A program made the translations under genes and the position numbers. From Fontisubflavum oceani (lineage in GTDB: Bacteria; Pseudomonadota; Alphaproteobacteria; Rhodobacterales; Rhodobacteraceae): a stretch of 64,000 nt of DNA. Under the pieces are notes generated by a model. It ran no database searches. It saw nothing but the letters and a program-made list of their open reading frames with translations, and was not told the DNA's origin. Every line of letters begins with the position of its first letter. Position 1 is the first letter of the stretch. This document shows, in pieces, positions 34,817 through 44,396 of this stretch. The stretch spans positions 3,038,001 through 3,102,000 of the forward strand of contig NZ_CP129111.1 in assembly GCF_030407165.1 (NCBI RefSeq), given 5' to 3'.

Positions 34817-36067
34817 ATGGATTTTCGGGGCGTTCACGACTTGGACGAAAGATTTTCCCGGCAATGGAGCCCGTTCCTGGATGGGTTTCCATTTGCGGCG
34901 ATGGCACTCGAGGCAGAGCTGCGGAACATTTCAGCGGGAGACATTGAAGTCGCATTGCGTAACGTCAGCCGCCTGACGCGGCACTACCCAGTGGTCGATT
35001 GGGCACTCACAGCTGTATTCTTGACCACAAGTCGCGTGGAGCGACCTCAACTTTATGTCAACCTACCCGGCTTCCACGATGTGGCACGAAGTCTGAAAGA
35101 ATCTCTATCCGACAACCCCGGATTGGCTTGCTTCTCGGATCGGCGCATTGCGCGGTTTCGGGCAAACCAAGTCCTTCACAAACTGTGTACCGCAGGGCAG
35201 GCTTACCCAAAGGTGATGCGCCAGATTGCTGCAGTAGGCGCAGCGAAAGCAGTGACGGATCGCGATCTTATGGCGCAGCTCGATCAGTCGTTTTCACGAA
35301 ACTATGATCGGTTGAAGCAGTTCATCATCAGCCAAAACATCCGTGCCTTCGTCGCCGCTGGCGACATGAAGCCTCACGAACGGTTGATCTGTCATGCCGC
35401 GCAGGAACTTGGGCGTCCTTACCTCGTGTTGGCACATGGCTACGTGTCAGACCCTGGTTTGGTGAGCGTCGCCCCGATACGTGCAGACGCCCTTGTGCTC
35501 TGGACCGAGCAGCAGCGGAGCCTGATCGCTGATGTGTTGCCGGAGCGCATCGAGGATCTCATGTCTTTTGGTTTCCCGGCGCGGGTAAAGGTGCCAGTCC
35601 GACAACCGGGTGACCGGGTGGTTTTCGCTTGGGAGCCGCTTGGCCGGATGGGAAAGCGCGACACACACGCGAAATGTCTGGCCGCGCTGTCTGGTATATG
35701 CCGAGCCGCCAGGCTCGAGCCGGTGTTCCGACCGCACCCGAAGGACCGCCATGACGCCGAAATCATCGCTGATATCGAAGCAACGGGATTTTCTCTTGAC
35801 CACATGGAACTGCAAGAGAGTCTTGCAACGGCGCGCTGTGTCGTCAGTTCGAATTCTACGGTGTTGACTGAGGCTGCTGCGGCTGGCGTGCCGGCCTATC
35901 AAGTCGAGGAGCTCGCAGAGTTCAGATTCGAAGGTTCACAATTAATATCTGCAACTGAGTTCCGTCCTGGCGACGCCCCAGTGTCCCTGGCGGCCGATCA
36001 GTTCCTGCCGTTCGACGCAGAAGCTTTCGCAGTTGAGATCCGCCGTCGAACCGGATTGGACGATTAG
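34817..36067 (+). CDS. GT-B-fold glycosyltransferase-like protein (capsule/nonulosonate cluster)
   Basis: 416 residues. The N-terminal half has no motif I know. The C-terminal half shows the donor-binding pattern of capsule-type transferases and polysialyl/CDP-glycerol relatives: VFRPHPKDRHD, then VVSSNSTVLTEAAAAGVPAY. FAAGDMKPHERL-like (VAAGDMKPHERL) and YLVLAHGYVSD lie at the domain interface. A role in transferring CMP-activated pseudaminic acid to a glycan or protein is a reasonable inference from its place between pseC and pseF. ATG at 34817 chosen over the adjacent GTG. Confidence 0.6.
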   Translation: MDFRGVHDLDERFSRQWSPFLDGFPFAAMALEAELRNISAGDIEVALRNVSRLTRHYPVVDWALTAVFLTTSRVERPQLYVNLPGFHDVARSLKESLSDNPGLACFSDRRIARFRANQVLHKLCTAGQAYPKVMRQIAAVGAAKAVTDRDLMAQLDQSFSRNYDRLKQFIISQNIRAFVAAGDMKPHERLICHAAQELGRPYLVLAHGYVSDPGLVSVAPIRADALVLWTEQQRSLIADVLPERIEDLMSFGFPARVKVPVRQPGDRVVFAWEPLGRMGKRDTHAKCLAALSGICRAARLEPVFRPHPKDRHDAEIIADIEATGFSLDHMELQESLATARCVVSSNSTVLTEAAAAGVPAYQVEELAEFRFEGSQLISATEFRPGDAPVSLAADQFLPFDAEAFAVEIRRRTGLDD

Positions 36068-36169
36068 GCTGCGTCGTCTCCTTGCCTGCTACAACTGACC
36101 GGATTGATAGAAAGCGGAAAACTTGAAGATGACCCCCCAAGCAATTTCACGATACCCAAATAAACCGTG

Positions 36170-36865
36170 ATGAATTCTGTTGCGGTGATACCCGCCCGTG
36201 GCGGCAGCGTGCGCATCCGGCGTAAGAATGTGAAGATGTTCTGCGGGCGCCCGATGATTGCGTGGTCGATCGCCGCCTGCCGTACAGCCGGCTGTTTCGA
36301 CAGGATCGTCGTTTCCACTGACGACACAGAGATCGCCGATGTCGCGACGTCCGAAGGCGCCGAAGTCCCTTTTCGCCGGCCCGACGAATTGGCTGACGAC
36401 TTCGCGACTACCCTCGATGTCATGGCGCATGCTGCTGAAGCTCTCGAGTTGCATGACAAGGCCATTGTCGCCTGCGTTTATGCAACCGCGCCGTTCCTGA
36501 CAGGTGCCACGGTGGCAACCGCCGTTTCCGCGCTGGGGTCGCATGACTACGTTCTCGGAATCTGCGACTATCCCTATCCAATCCAACGTTCGCTCATCCA
36601 AGCGAAGGACGGAACCGTGCGCATGGAGCAACCCGAACATCTCCTGACCAGGTCCCAGGACCTACCGGCGCGGTATCATGACATCGGCCAGTTCTACATT
36701 GCCAGGTCAGCGACTTGGATCGCTCAGCAGCCGATTTTTGGGCCAACCAGCCTTGGCCTGTGGGTTCCGAGATCCCGCGTGTGCGATATCGACACACCCG
36801 AGGACTGGAAAGAAGCCGAGCAATTGTTTAAGGCCATCTCTAGCACCGAACGAGGCGGGACATGA
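36170..36865 (+). CDS. pseF: Pseudaminic acid cytidylyltransferase, PseF
   Basis: 231-residue nucleotidyltransferase making CMP-pseudaminic acid from CTP. SVAVIPARGGSVRIRRKNV contains the CTP loop (RGGS-x-RI-x-x-KN), followed by FCGRPMIAWSI, VVSTDDTEIADVA and CDIDTPEDWKEAE. These match PseF more closely than NeuA. The ATG at 36170 follows a GTG that could also serve. The methylase gene starts 4 bp inside its end. Confidence 0.9.
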   Translation: MNSVAVIPARGGSVRIRRKNVKMFCGRPMIAWSIAACRTAGCFDRIVVSTDDTEIADVATSEGAEVPFRRPDELADDFATTLDVMAHAAEALELHDKAIVACVYATAPFLTGATVATAVSALGSHDYVLGICDYPYPIQRSLIQAKDGTVRMEQPEHLLTRSQDLPARYHDIGQFYIARSATWIAQQPIFGPTSLGLWVPRSRVCDIDTPEDWKEAEQLFKAISSTERGGT

Positions 36866-37500
36866 AGTTCAAAACCGAGCAAGAATCATTCTGGGCTGGC
36901 GAATTCGGCACCGACTATATTGATCGGAATATTGGCGAAGCGCTGCTTGCGGCAAACCTGAATTTCTTTACTAGAGCGTTGGTAAGAGCAGGTCGCGTCG
37001 AGAGCGTGATCGAGTTCGGTGCTAATGTCGGAATGAACCTTCGGGCGCTGAAGCTGCTTTATCCGAACGCCCACCAGGCCGCGATCGAAATCAATGCCGA
37101 TGCCGCACGGAGATTATCCGAAGCGCTACCGGATTGCACCGTAACAGTTGGATCGATCCTGGGTAGTACTGATCTCGGCAGCCATGACCTTGCGCTTATC
37201 AAAGGTGTGCTGATCCACATCAATCCTGATGCATTGCCCGAAGTCTATGATGCCCTTGCCGCCGCAGGCAGTCGACACGTAATGATTGCCGAATACTACA
37301 ATCCGACCCCCGTCTCGATTCCCTATCGCGGCCACAAAGACCGGCTTTTTAAGCGCGATTTTGCCGGCGAGTTTCTACATCGCCACCCCAATTTCGAACT
37401 GATCGACTACGGATTTTCCTATCACCGCGACCCCGCATTTCCTCAGGATGACATCACATGGTTCCTGCTCGGTCGGCACGGCGCTGATAAGGAAGCGTGA
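36862..37500 (+). CDS. Pseudaminic acid biosynthesis-associated methylase
   Basis: 212-residue SAM-dependent methyltransferase. FWAGEFGTDYIDRN at the N-terminus is the signature of the methylase subfamily found in pseudaminic-acid clusters. SVIEFGANVGMNLRAL is the SAM loop, and LALIKGVLIHINPDALP the catalytic-side segment. The methylated position on the sugar is not known. It overlaps pseF by 4 bp and is followed 5 bp later by the amidotransferase gene. Confidence 0.85.
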   Translation: MKFKTEQESFWAGEFGTDYIDRNIGEALLAANLNFFTRALVRAGRVESVIEFGANVGMNLRALKLLYPNAHQAAIEINADAARRLSEALPDCTVTVGSILGSTDLGSHDLALIKGVLIHINPDALPEVYDALAAAGSRHVMIAEYYNPTPVSIPYRGHKDRLFKRDFAGEFLHRHPNFELIDYGFSYHRDPAFPQDDITWFLLGRHGADKEA

Positions 37501-37504
37501 GATT

Positions 37505-38652
37505 ATGCTGGTTTACTGCTGTCGCTGTGTGATGCCACACACCAAGCCCGACTTGCATCTTGACGAAGAGGGAATTTGCAACGCCTGCCGTTCCTACGAG
37601 AAGCGGGCGGCTGTCGATTGGGTCCAGCGCGGGAAAGAGCTTGAAAGGATCCTGGAACGCTACCGCCATCCGAATGGCGAGAACTGGGACTGCATAGTGC
37701 CGGTGTCGGGCGGCAAAGACAGCACCTACCAGGTTGTTCGGATGTTGCAGATGGGCCTCAACCCGCTATGCGTGACATCGACTACCTGCGATCTGTCCGC
37801 GATTGGCCGGCAGAACATAGAAAACATTAAGCGGCTCGGCGTAGATTATGTAGAGATGTCACCAAATCCGCGCGTTCGTGCAAAACTCAATCGTATTGGT
37901 CTCACTGAGGTAGGTGACATTTCCTGGCCGGAACATGTTGGCATCTTCACCATCCCCGTCCGCGCCGCAGTGCAGTTCAACGTACGCTAATCGTCTGGGG
38001 CGAAAACAGCCAGAATGAGTATGGCGGCCCTGCAGCGGCTTCGGAAAACAATGCACTCAACCGACGTTGGCTGGAAGAATTCGGCGGATTACTGGGGCTT
38101 CGCGTTTCAGATCTGCCGGGGCAAGAGGGGATAACAACGCGAGACCTAATCAACTACACCTACCCGAGTGACGAAGAACTCGCGCGCGTCGGGGTGACGG
38201 GCCTATTCCTTGGCCACTATATACCCTGGGACGGACTGTCGAACGCGCTGATTGCGACGTCCAACGGCTTCACCTCTTTCAGTTGCGCCGTCGAAGGCTC
38301 GTTGGTGAATTACGAGAATCTAGACAATCATCAAACCGGAATCCACGACTATTTCAAATTCCTGAAATTCGGATTCGGGCGCGCGACGGACCTGGCCTGC
38401 CTGCACATCCGGCGGGGCCGCCTGACACGACAGGATGGGTTGGATGCGGTGCGACGGCTCGACGGCCAATTCCCATGGACCTACCTGGGCAAACCGTTGG
38501 CTGAAATTCTTGCCCGGCTTGAACTTTCGGTCGATGAGTTCATTTCCATCTGTGACAGCTTCACGAATCGGCGCATCTTCGAGCGCAATGCGGATGGGTG
38601 TTTGTTGAAGGATGCGCACGGCAATCTCACCAAAATCAACTACGACAACTAG
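37505..38652 (+). pseudogene. pseA: N-acetyl sugar amidotransferase (PseA/WbpG-like), frameshifted
   Basis: Two frames form one ATP-PP-loop amidotransferase of about 382 residues. The first has YCCRCVMPHTKPDL and CNACRSYEK (a four-Cys zinc site) and the PP-loop VPVSGGKDSTY, and ends at QFNVR. The second continues LIVWGENSQNEYGGP to the end. Adding one C at 37985 gives FNVPLIVWGEN, the family sequence, so a sequencing error is likely. The enzyme converts an acetamido to an acetamidino group, with HisH2/HisF2 supplying ammonia; both follow directly. Start ATG at 37505. Confidence 0.8.
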
Positions 38653-38661
38653 GTAGGTCGT

Positions 38662-39300
38662 ATGCGCATTGGCATCGTCGACTATGGTATCGGGAATCTC
38701 GGCTCGCTGCGGCGAGCCCTTACTCTGATGCGGTTTGATGCGCAGTTCGTGACAGAACCCGCAGCGCTGGACAGCGTTGATCGGATCATCCTTCCAGGTG
38801 TCGGAAATTTTGCGGATTGTGCGGCCCGCCTGCGTCTTGCCGGATGGGATGAAGGACTGCGGCAAGCAGTGTCGGAAAACGGCAAACCGCTGCTTGGCAT
38901 ATGTGTTGGCATGCAGCTACTTGCCAGCCACAGCACTGAAGGCAATGATGCGGACCGGTCCCCGCACGGCCTTGGGTTCATACCCGGCCATGTGCGCCAT
39001 CTGCGCCAGGAGGGCAGCGCAGAGCGCGCGCCCCACGTCGGATGGAACAGCGTGGAGCCAAGCCCCAGCGCAGGCGCGATTTTTGCGGGTATTCCCGAAG
39101 GAACCGATTTCTATTTCGTGCATTCCTATGTATTCCGACCGGACGACGCGACCCATGTCGTGGCCCAAACACGGTATGGCGCTCCGTTGCCTGTGGCAGT
39201 TCGGCGCGGTCGTGTCTTCGGCACACAATTTCACCCGGAAAAAAGCAGTCGGGCTGGGATGCGGCTACTGCGTAATTTCGCGGAAACGCCATGGGATTGA
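38662..39300 (+). CDS. hisH2: HisH-like glutamine amidotransferase (HisH2, acetamidino branch)
   Basis: 212-residue class I amidotransferase. IGIVDYGIGNLGSL is the HisH N-terminus, LGICVGMQLL has the nucleophilic Cys, and FGTQFHPEKS has the catalytic His and Glu. It is close to histidine-pathway HisH, but the neighbours (PseA-type amidotransferase and a diverged HisF) show that it is the second copy that makes ammonia for sugar amidination, as WbpG-HisH2-HisF2 do in Pseudomonas O-antigen. It overlaps hisF2 by 10 bp. Confidence 0.85.
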   Translation: MRIGIVDYGIGNLGSLRRALTLMRFDAQFVTEPAALDSVDRIILPGVGNFADCAARLRLAGWDEGLRQAVSENGKPLLGICVGMQLLASHSTEGNDADRSPHGLGFIPGHVRHLRQEGSAERAPHVGWNSVEPSPSAGAIFAGIPEGTDFYFVHSYVFRPDDATHVVAQTRYGAPLPVAVRRGRVFGTQFHPEKSSRAGMRLLRNFAETPWD

Positions 39301-40076
39301 AGGTGCGTGTCATTCCTACCCTGCTCTGGAAAGGTATGGGTCTCGTCAAAGGGGCAAGTTTTGACAGCTGGCGGCGCGTCGGTCCGGTGCTGCCCGCGAT
39401 CAAGGTCTACAACCGGCGCGAGGTAGACGAACTGATCCTTGTCGATATCGAGGCGCATGCTGGGAATGACGATCCCGACTACCGGGAACTCGATGCGCTT
39501 GGGGCCGACTGTTTCGTGCCGCTGACCTTCGGCGGCGGCATCACGCGTATCGGCCAGGTCGAACAGCTCTTGCGATCCGGTGCCGACAAGGTTTCGGTCA
39601 ATACCGCCGCCTATTCGGAGCCATCGCTCATCGGGTCCATCGCTGCCCGTTTCGGGACGCAATGTGTGGTGGCGAGCATCGATGCCCGCGGATCCGCCGA
39701 GACTGGATGGGAATGCTTCAGCCATGCCGGAGGGGAACCGACCGGCCGCAGTCCTGCCCTTTGGGCGCGTGAGCTCGTGGACCGCGGGGCGGGAGAAATC
39801 CTAATCACCTCGATCGATCGTGACGGCACCATGCAGGGCTACGACCTTGCCTTGGTGGAAACGATTGTGTCGGCGGTTGATGTGCCCGTCATCGCGTCGG
39901 GCGGGGCGGGAAGCTACGATCACATGGTCGCCGCAGTCGCTGACGCCGGGGCATCAGCCGTTGCTGCAGCGAGTATTTTTCACTTCACCGAGATGACACC
40001 CGCAGGAGCAAAGCAAGCCTTCGAGGCGGCGGGGCTGCCGGTCCGGCAATCCTATCTCGAAGATGGCGCAGACTGA
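39291..40076 (+). CDS. hisF2: HisF-like protein (HisF2/WbuZ, acetamidino branch)
   Basis: 261-residue TIM barrel. RVIPTLLWKGMGLVKG, VPLTFGGGI, GADKVSVNTAA and ITSIDRDGTMQGYDL correspond to HisF, but the usual lysine-rich phosphoribosyl loop is altered, as in the WbuZ/HisF2 group that only channels ammonia. With HisH2 it should feed the amidotransferase at 37505-38652. Its stop overlaps the pseG start (TGATG). Confidence 0.83.
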   Translation: MGLKVRVIPTLLWKGMGLVKGASFDSWRRVGPVLPAIKVYNRREVDELILVDIEAHAGNDDPDYRELDALGADCFVPLTFGGGITRIGQVEQLLRSGADKVSVNTAAYSEPSLIGSIAARFGTQCVVASIDARGSAETGWECFSHAGGEPTGRSPALWARELVDRGAGEILITSIDRDGTMQGYDLALVETIVSAVDVPVIASGGAGSYDHMVAAVADAGASAVAAASIFHFTEMTPAGAKQAFEAAGLPVRQSYLEDGAD

Positions 40077-41092
40077 TGCGGCTCGTATTCCGCGCGGATG
40101 CTGGCATCGCCATCGGATCGGGTCATGTCATGCGGTGTCTGACACTCGCACATGCGTTCCGGGACATGGGAACCGAGATCGCATTCGTCTGCTCAGATGG
40201 GCCGGGTTCGATGATCGACCATCTGCGCGAGGACAATATCCCGGTCAGTGCATTGTCTGCGAACCGACCCGAGGCCATTGACGCATTGGGACCAGCGGAT
40301 GTCTTGGTTGTCGACCATTACGGCCTTGATGCCCGGTGGGAGACCTCGGCCCGCGACGCAACCGGAGCGCAGGTGGTGGTGATCGACGACCTGGCAGACA
40401 GGGCCCATGCCTGCGATGTCCTGATTGATCACAATATGGGCAGAGCACCCTCGGACTACAATGGGCTTGTCCCGCCCGCAGCAACCGTGTTGACCGGACC
40501 GAAGTTCGCAATGCTGCGTCCCGAATTCGCCACCTCCCGCCCAAACGCTATGAAGAACCGCGTCGGCCGCATCCCGCGCCAGCTCCTGATCGCTTTTGGC
40601 GGAACCGATCCCGACAACTGGACCGGGCGCTGTCTTGAGTCGCTGGCATCCTTGCCGGCAGCTGGCAGCCTCGATGTGCGGGTCGTTATGGGTCCGTCTG
40701 CGCCGCATCTTGGCGCTGTCCGCCGGATTGCCGACACCGCAGGCGGTCAGGTAACCGTTGTATCCGATGTCCGCAACATGGCAGTCGAGATCGCCAGCGC
40801 GGACATCGCCATCGGGGCCGCCGGTATCTCGGCGCTGGAACGCTCTGTGCTCGGTCTTCCCACACTTCTGGCCGTAACCGCGCCGAACCAAGCGCCGGGG
40901 TCCCGGGCCCTTGTAGCGGCCGGAGCAGCGCTTTGCATCGATCCGGACGATCTTCTCGACAGTATCTCCCGCGGCTTGGAACATATGCGCGCCGCAGACA
41001 CACTCGCCGCCATGCAAAGTGCTGCTGCAGGAGTGACCGATGGTCTCGGTACGTCGCGCATCGCAGAAAAGATCCTTGCACATGGCCGGTGA
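40076..41092 (+). CDS. pseG: UDP-2,4-diacetamido-2,4,6-trideoxy-beta-L-altropyranose hydrolase, PseG
   Basis: 338-residue GT-B-fold hydrolase that removes UDP from the sugar before condensation. FRADAGIAIGSGHVMRCLTLA is the PseG hallmark (only the GSGHVMRC core is diagnostic). VVIDDLADRAHACDVLIDHN and LIAFGGTDPDN follow, and the UDP site is GAAGISALERSVLGLPTL. Start ATG at 40076 is coupled to hisF2, and the stop is overlapped by pseH. Confidence 0.93.
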   Translation: MRLVFRADAGIAIGSGHVMRCLTLAHAFRDMGTEIAFVCSDGPGSMIDHLREDNIPVSALSANRPEAIDALGPADVLVVDHYGLDARWETSARDATGAQVVVIDDLADRAHACDVLIDHNMGRAPSDYNGLVPPAATVLTGPKFAMLRPEFATSRPNAMKNRVGRIPRQLLIAFGGTDPDNWTGRCLESLASLPAAGSLDVRVVMGPSAPHLGAVRRIADTAGGQVTVVSDVRNMAVEIASADIAIGAAGISALERSVLGLPTLLAVTAPNQAPGSRALVAAGAALCIDPDDLLDSISRGLEHMRAADTLAAMQSAAAGVTDGLGTSRIAEKILAHGR

Positions 41093-41621
41093 TTGCCTAA
41101 GGGCTATGGCGGAGCGCGACCTCGACCTTGTGCGGGAGTGGCGCAACCATGACACGGTGCGGCTCGCCAGTTTTTCCACCGCGCTGATCGACCGCGACGA
41201 GCACCTTTCCTGGTTCCATCGCGTGCAGCAGGACCAAGGACATGAGGTCTGCATCGCCGAAGCGCCCGATGGGCAGCCATTCGGCGTCGTGCAGTTTCGG
41301 GGCGCTCTGGCCGATGGACTCGCGCTGTGGGGGTTTTATGTCGCGCCCGGGTCTCGGCCTGGCCTGGGGCGCAGGCTCGGGGCGCTGGCGCTCGGGCATG
41401 CGTTCGATCATCGAGGTTGGCATCGGTTAGAAGGGCGGGTGCGGGCCGGAAATGACGCTTCGCGCAGGTTTCATTCGACGCTCGGGTTCCGCCAAGAAGG
41501 TCGGCTTCGGGATGCCCACAGGACTGATATGGGCTACGAGGACGTGATGGTATTCGGCCTACTTGCAACGGAATGGCGCGCGAGAGAGAGGAAAGACCGT
41601 GACGATGAGAATAACGATTGA
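41082..41621 (+). CDS. pseH: UDP-4-amino-sugar N-acetyltransferase, PseH
   Basis: 179-residue GNAT acetyltransferase using acetyl-CoA on the PseC product. LRAMAERDLDLVREWRNHD is the usual PseH opening, HLSWFHR follows, and FYVAPGSRPGLGRRLGALAL is the acetyl-CoA loop (R/Q-x-x-G-x-G/A). It has overlaps with both neighbours, so it is part of the same transcript. The C-terminal ARERKDRDDENND is highly charged. Confidence 0.88.
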   Translation: MAGDCLRAMAERDLDLVREWRNHDTVRLASFSTALIDRDEHLSWFHRVQQDQGHEVCIAEAPDGQPFGVVQFRGALADGLALWGFYVAPGSRPGLGRRLGALALGHAFDHRGWHRLEGRVRAGNDASRRFHSTLGFRQEGRLRDAHRTDMGYEDVMVFGLLATEWRARERKDRDDENND

Positions 41622-42654
41622 CGGATGCGCGATCGGGCAGGATGCGCCACCATACGTGATCGCGGAAGTCTCAGCTAATCACAACGGCAGCCTCGAGGCC
41701 GCGCTGCGACTTATTACCGAGGCTCGACGTGCGGGTGCAGACGCCGTGAAGATTCAGACCTATCGGCCCGACACGATCACGCTTGACCGCTCGACTCCGG
41801 ATTTCGTAATTCAGGGCGGGCTTTGGGATGGGCACCGTCTATTCGACCTCTATGAACAGGCACAAACGCCTTGGGATTGGCATCCGCACCTTTTCGAGCA
41901 CGCTCGGTCCGAAGGAATAACGCTATTTTCCTCGCCTTTCGACACAACCGCCATCGATTTCCTGGACGAGCTTGGCACGCCCGCCTTCAAGATCGCATCG
42001 TTCGAGGCGGTCGACCTGCCGTTGATCCGCTACGCAGCGTCGAAGGGAAAGCCGCTGATAATCTCGACCGGCATGGCCGATGCCGAAGAAATCGGTGAGG
42101 CTGTCACGGCTGCTCGTGAAGCCGGTTGTCTCGAACTTGCGCTACTGCATTGTGTCAGTGGGTATCCAGCGCCAGCGACGGACTTTAATCTGGCGACGAT
42201 ACCGGACATGCGCGAGCGTTTCGGAACAGTCGTTGGCCTATCCGACCACAGCCTCGAAAACACAACTGCCATTTCGGCCGTTTCGCTCGGGGCGGCGTTG
42301 ATTGAAAAACATGTAACCCTCGACCGTGCGGGTGGCGGCCCTGACGACAGCTTTTCGCTAGAACCGACGGAGCTCGCCTCTCTCACCGCCGCTGCGCGCA
42401 TTGCATGGTCGTCACTTGGCCATATCGATTATGGCCGGAAGTCCAGCGAACAGGGGAATGTTCAATTCCGCCGTTCGTTGTATTTTGTCACCGATCTGCC
42501 GGAAGGTTCCGAGATCACCGCCGAGGCCCTACGCAGTGTGCGGCCCGGACACGGTCTACCACCGAAGTTTTTCGATGCAATTGTCGGCCGTCGCCTCATC
42601 CGCCCGGCCAAGGACGGCACGCCGGTCACTTGGGATCATGTTGGGGGACCATAA
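41605..42654 (+). CDS. pseI: Pseudaminic acid synthase, PseI
   Basis: 349-residue NeuB-family synthase that condenses the trideoxy sugar with phosphoenolpyruvate. PYVIAEVSANHNGSLE is the PEP/metal site opening (AEV-x-NHNG). FSSPFDTTAIDFL, ISTGMAD, LLHCVSGYPAP, GLSDHS and the EKHVTLDR metal ligand follow, and a SAF/antifreeze-like domain closes the C-terminus. PFDTTAID and GGPDD are PseI rather than LegI-type features. The ATG at 41605 follows AGAGGAAAG. It ends the pse operon. Confidence 0.93.
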   Translation: MRITIDGCAIGQDAPPYVIAEVSANHNGSLEAALRLITEARRAGADAVKIQTYRPDTITLDRSTPDFVIQGGLWDGHRLFDLYEQAQTPWDWHPHLFEHARSEGITLFSSPFDTTAIDFLDELGTPAFKIASFEAVDLPLIRYAASKGKPLIISTGMADAEEIGEAVTAAREAGCLELALLHCVSGYPAPATDFNLATIPDMRERFGTVVGLSDHSLENTTAISAVSLGAALIEKHVTLDRAGGGPDDSFSLEPTELASLTAAARIAWSSLGHIDYGRKSSEQGNVQFRRSLYFVTDLPEGSEITAEALRSVRPGHGLPPKFFDAIVGRRLIRPAKDGTPVTWDHVGGP

Positions 42655-43315
42655 CGAAAGTTACTGTCTCAAAAGGAAGAACTATGTGTCGCGGCTTTGT
42701 TGCACAAATCGGGTGATGGTCGGGCCTCCTCTTTCGCCGGACGGACTTAACCGACGACTTCAGTAACAGTTATGCTAAGAGCAGTGTACCGGTTGAGAAC
42801 GGCTACACGGATTTGGATTTCCGCGGCCTGCCGGTCGAAGTCCCGTGCCATGAGGCTTTCTCATCATCAAACCTCCAACGCTTCTTTGTAGGTCTGTCTG
42901 CGTCAGTTTCAGATGATCCAGTTGCTTCCACTGCCCGGGCGGGTGTGACGAGATCATCAAGCTGTCCCTCAGCAAGAACCGGAGGCCCAGATGGACGGCC
43001 ATGTCAGACTGGTTGAGGCGCCCGACCATCTCGCCCTCGGTCCGCCAGACGAACGAGTGCCGGTGTCACTTCTGGATCCATCAAGGGCGGATCGACTGGT
43101 GCAATGACAGTCCTCGCCATTAGCTTAACGGCACCGACAATGAGAAATTGGATGTCAGAAAGAAGCGATGATGGCTCTGAATGGCCGCTTTGCTGAATAG
43201 CCAGAGTTTGTCGCGCGCTTGCAGCGAACGGCAGCTTTCCGCTGATTCTGTTGAAAAGCAATGTGTTGCTGATGCAGAAAGTGGTGCACTGAACGGAGCG
43301 CGAGCGCCTTTCTGA
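42655..43315. mobile_element. IS and phage debris after the pse operon
   Basis: No intact gene. GGCTTTGTTGCACAAATC (42693 region) looks like the end of an IS5-type element without its transposase. Around 42700-42850 the minus strand has a short coding remnant (MARDFDRQAAEIQIRVAVLN). From about 43107 the sequence is the 3' flank of the transposase that follows. This 660-bp stretch is a junction between the glycan and defence parts of the island. Confidence 0.5.
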
Positions 43316-44140
43316 TCAGGCTTTTCGCATTTGCTGCGGTGCAGGAAAGATCTTGGCCAGTTTGCGGAGGTTCTGGGCGGTGGCGGCGAGGAGGAATTCG
43401 TCGTTTGCACCGCATGGGCCGCGCAATCGCAGCCGCCCCAACCCGAGGATGCGTTTGAGATGGGCAAACAGCATCTCGACCTTCTTCCGGAGCTTCATCG
43501 AGATGTCGTACTGGCGGGTCTTGGCGATGTCGCGTGCGACCTGGCGGGCGTCTTCGGTTTCTTCACGGGTGATCTTACGCGCATCAGCGTTCGGGCAGCA
43601 TTTGGCTTTTGACGAACAGGCCTGACATATCTCCTTCAAGGCCCGATAACGGGCCGTGCCCTTGCCAGTCGGACCTCGGGTCGGGTCGGAATAATTCCGG
43701 CGGAACTGCTTCAGAGCGTGGCCTTCGGGACAGATGTACTGGTCGTTCTCTGAATCCCACTCGAAGTCAGCGCGGGTCCAGGTTCCGTCGTTGCGCCCAG
43801 ACTTGTCGAACACTGGGATATGCGGCGCGATCTTGCGGTCCACTAACCAGCCAAGCAAAGGCCCGGTGCCGTAGGCGGTGTCTGCTATCAGCCGCTCTGG
43901 ATGCAGATCAAACTTGGCCTTCACCCGGTTGAGCATGGTCTTGGTCGATCCAACCTCGGCCTGACGGATTGAGCGGGTGGCTTCCACGTCGACAATGACG
44001 CCGTGGTCTGTGTCGATCAGATAGTTGTCCGAATAACTAAAGAACGCAGGGCCTTTGCGTGCTGCTGTTCATTGGCTAGCTGGATCGGAATGCGAGGTGA
44101 ACTTGGGCTGTACCTCGCTGGCGGCACCAAATCTTCCCTA
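43316..44140 (-). pseudogene. IS1182-family transposase, truncated
   Basis: About 270 codons of the C-terminal part survive. Visible are NYLIDTDHGVIVDVEATRS, then EVGSTKTML, LIADTAYGTG, a Cys-rich CQACSSKAKCCPNA and the final EMLFAHLKRILGLGRLRLRG (only cores are diagnostic). The conserved DDE-type blocks of the N-terminal half are missing. A TGA replaces the Trp of SQWTAARKGPAFF near 44085, so it is dead. It lies between the pse operon and the toxin/defence segment. Confidence 0.8.
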
Positions 44141-44219
44141 CAGAAGGAATTGAATCAGCGACCTACCATTCGATCAAGAAAGAGTTTTTCAACGAAATAA
44201 GCCCTGATTTGCAACGTTA

Positions 44220-44396
44220 TCAACGCTTGTCGCGCTGCTGGCTCAACCATTCTTCGACGATCCGCCTTATGAGTTCCGGTCGGCTCGGCAGATCTTCTGT
44301 ATCACGCCGCACCTCGTCCAGCCGCTCAATGAGCTCTGTCGGCATACGTACCATCACCGGTGCAGTATCAACTTTCGGTCGCCCGCGAGATTTCAT
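44220..44396 (-). CDS. Ribbon-helix-helix (CopG-like) DNA-binding protein
   Basis: 58 residues: MKSRGRPKVDTAPVMVRMP, then ELIERLDEVRRDTEDLPSRPELIRRIVEEW (cores of strand, helix A and helix B). The RP-x-x-V...VMVRMP strand would enter the DNA major groove and SRPELIRR starts helix B. The ATG at 44396 is inside the palindrome ATGATATCAT, and a second copy lies 38 bp upstream, so the protein very probably represses itself. It may also control the divergent gene at 44503. Confidence 0.75.
   Translation of the reverse strand: MKSRGRPKVDTAPVMVRMPTELIERLDEVRRDTEDLPSRPELIRRIVEEWLSQQRDKR

Noticed and set aside
38662..40076. Histidine-biosynthesis hisH and hisF
   Set aside because: They lie inside the pse cluster next to a sugar amidotransferase, without other his genes, and the HisF copy is diverged; the acetamidino-branch role is preferred.
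42655..43315. Several short frames in the IS debris
   Set aside because: None has a start with ribosome site or a complete domain; they are fragments of insertion elements and phage genes.
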